From Larix sibirica (Eukaryota > Streptophyta > Pinopsida > Pinales > Pinaceae): a stretch of DNA of 10,027 nucleotides. This document shows positions 8,537 to 10,027 of this stretch, piece after piece. The DNA is taken from assembly GCA_004151065.3 (NCBI GenBank), contig NWUY0300018856.1, positions 40,344 through 50,370 of the forward strand, given 5' to 3'. The notes below the pieces were generated by a model that was not told the DNA's origin, ran no database searches, and saw only the letters and a program-made list of their open reading frames with translations. Position numbers and translations under genes: made by a program. Numbering within the stretch: the stretch's first letter is position 1; each line of letters starts with the position of its first letter.

Positions 8537-8690
8537 ACAGTAAATGAAAAGATGTTCAGTGTCTTCATTACTCCCATTGCAAAGAGGGAACCTCCTGGGA
8601 CCAATACATAATCTCTTTACCAGGTTCTCCCAATCCATGAATTTCCTTTTGAGCACTAACCAGAAAAAAGAAAGTTTGATTTTTAGTGGG
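8537..8690 (-). other. zf-RVT region of LINE-B (one ligand lost)
   Basis: Minus strand reads FPLKIKLSFFWLVLK, then DWENLVKR, then a cluster that should be C-X2-C-X8-H-X4-C. The second Cys, the His and the last Cys (8537-8539) are present, but the first is Phe (codon at 8590-8588, TTC for an expected TGC). The zinc site is therefore damaged. Confidence 0.85.
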
Positions 8691-9435
8691 AAATTATAGT
8701 TCCATAAAACGTAATTCCACTAGTCCACCGACTCATAATCTTCGTCTTATCTCAGAACCCTATAACCAATCTTTGATCTATAAATTCCTTCAACTTCGTT
8801 TCATGACCAAATAAGGGAATCTACCTTATCTACTAAATGAATATGACTGTTATAGAGGTTTTTAATATATCTTCCCCAACAAAATTTATCAACTTACCTG
8901 CAGAAAACCATATTTTTCTATGGACTATAGAATTGTCTCTATCAGCTACACAAGAGAGAAAATTCTTACCTTGAATCCTGAGAACATTTATCATATGTGC
9001 AGGGAGTCTGTGATCAATGCTTCCTACCCAAGGATTAGATGCTAATCCCATCTTTCTCCCATTTCCAATACGTCAAGTCATCCATTCTCCAATCAAATCA
9101 AAAGATTTTAAAAGAGCCCACCAAGAGACAAACACATTCCTGGAAGGTTTATCAATTAATCTAAACCATTCTTCCATTGTCAATGGGTGAATATACTTGT
9201 GGTAGATAACCTTTACCCATATACCATCATGCTTAATAAGATGCCAAATCCCTTTAGCAGCTAACGCTTTAGTGAAGGAATGAGGATTTTTTAGACCCTA
9301 TATTCCCAATTATCTTGGAAGGGATAATTTATCCCCGGCTATCCATGCAAATGATTTTCCTTCCGGAATCTCTTCCAGAGAACATTGTAACAATGCTTCC
9401 TAATATGATTTAAAGTCAAAGTGCTTACAGTGACA

Positions 9436-9451
9436 TAAAAATTATTATCTT
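9436..9451. repeat. Target-site duplication of LINE-B, copy at its 5' end
   Basis: Perfect 16-base match to 7458-7473, directly abutting the point where LINE-B coding similarity begins. It fixes the 5' truncation border at 9435. Confidence 0.9.
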
Positions 9452-10027
9452 ATTACAATGTTGGACACATTACATGAACTGGATTTCTCTAATATAAAAA
9501 TCTCACGAACCATTCTTCTACCATCTATTTTCGAGAATTTTGACTACTCTTAATGTTAGGTTACAATAGTACGTATGATCCTTTTATAGAATATATTTAT
9601 TTTTATTTTTAATAGAATTATCCTCGGCTATTTTGGATTTACCAATGTCCGTCTTAATATATATATTATTAAGTTATGAAATATGATTTGATTATAAATC
9701 TAAAAAAAATATTAGGTATGTTTTAAAGTTCAAGGGTATTGCAATGTTTATAAACAATTTCATTCTATAAAATTGCAGTTTTTTTAGAGAATTGGCACTT
9801 ATTCATATATATAAAGATTATAGTTGTAAAAGTAGTATTCATCACCTCTTATTTTATAATTAATAATTGGGTAAGTGCAAGTTAATGTTTGTCACTTTTG
9901 ATGTGTTAGATGCAATAGAAAAACGAAAAAAACAAACATCTCTCATTTTTCATGTCTATTTTAAGACATCTTCTCTATGTATCTTGGTTTTAATAAAAAA
10001 ATGAAATGTAGGAAATTGAATCACGTT
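9452..10027. other. AT-rich flank, no gene seen
   Basis: AT-rich DNA with short A/T runs and an AT-alternating stretch near 9658-9666. No reading frame with recognisable content on either strand. Before LINE-B inserted, this DNA was continuous with the spacer ending at 7473, so it is the pre-insertion locus. Confidence 0.6.

Larger units (their letters stand above)
7474..9435 (-). mobile_element. LINE-B: 5'-truncated L1-like LINE with target-site duplications
   Basis: Minus-strand coding sequence for the C-terminal half of a plant LINE ORF2 is followed by a 3' UTR and a short oligo(A) tail (7472-7478, as T on the plus strand). Identical 16-bp direct repeats flank the unit at 7458-7473 and 9436-9451. 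Coding similarity begins right at the 9435 border, at a place matching about 4385 of LINE-A, so about two thirds of the element is missing at the 5' end. This is the usual outcome when reverse transcription stops early. Its protein resembles LINE-A only at motif level, so it is a different family. Several stops and frameshifts make it non-functional. Confidence 0.93.
7743..9435 (-). pseudogene. LINE-B ORF2 fragment: RT end, zf-RVT and RNase H (broken)
   Basis: Reading from 9435 downwards: a segment with the HIRKHCYNVLW block (just after the RT palm), a frameshift near 9340, then LKNPHSFTKALAAKGIW and a long open stretch to about 8885 broken by TGA at 9073-9075 before RIGNGRKMG. A frameshift near 8885 restores RYIKNLYNS and VDSLIWS, then a GIYRSKIGYRVL block, the zf-RVT region (about 8690-8530), and after TGA 8387-8389 the RNase H. 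One more frameshift at about 8094-8100 lies inside the RNase H. Stops at TAA 7854-7856 and TAG 7794-7796 probably replace Gln codons, and the original end is likely TGA 7743-7745. Regions correspond one to one with LINE-A from about 4385 to 6019. Confidence 0.9.

Noticed and set aside
1-10027. CRISPR array, tRNA, rRNA, defence system or bacterial operon
   Set aside because: No regularly spaced repeats, no cloverleaf-type sequence recognised, no ribosome-binding sites with tight gene spacing, and all recognisable coding content is plant retroelement.

Overview
This is nuclear DNA of a seed plant, and its recognisable content is decayed retroelement sequence. The evidence is a non-LTR retrotransposon of the plant L1-like LINE type: ORF1 with a DUF4283-like region and a CCHC zinc knuckle, and ORF2 with an APE endonuclease, a reverse transcriptase, a zf-RVT zinc-binding region and a C-terminal RNase H. 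This domain set is characteristic of plant LINEs. Intergenic DNA is very AT-rich. The species cannot be told from the sequence. I see no intact host gene, RNA gene, CRISPR array or bacterial-style operon.

Layout. (1) From about 1 to 6348, plus strand: a nearly full-length but dead LINE, here LINE-A. It has a T-rich leader, ORF1 (358-1926), ORF2 (from about 1929 to 6019), a 3' UTR and an A-rich tail. About fifteen in-frame stops and several frameshifts break the ORFs, yet most domain signatures can still be read. (2) 6349-6716: AT-rich DNA with no gene. (3) About 6717-7200, minus strand: an orphan RNase H remnant of a third retroelement. (4) 7201-7457: AT-rich DNA. (5) 7474-9435, minus strand: a 5'-truncated second LINE, here LINE-B. 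It keeps the end of the RT region, zf-RVT, RNase H, 3' UTR and oligo(A) tail, and lies between perfect 16-bp target-site duplications (7458-7473 and 9436-9451). (6) 9452-10027: AT-rich DNA with no recognisable feature.

LINE-A and LINE-B are tail to tail and belong to different families, since their proteins align only at motif level. When alive, ORF1 would have packaged the RNA, while ORF2 would have nicked the target, copied the RNA from the nick and probably degraded the RNA strand. Many stops fit C-to-T or G-to-A change from CGA, CAA/CAG or TGG codons, as expected of methylated, silenced plant transposons. I do not see a previously undescribed system. The most informative points are the perfect target-site duplication of LINE-B, the third RNase H fragment, the missing ORF2 start codon, and the mutated endonuclease histidine in LINE-A.
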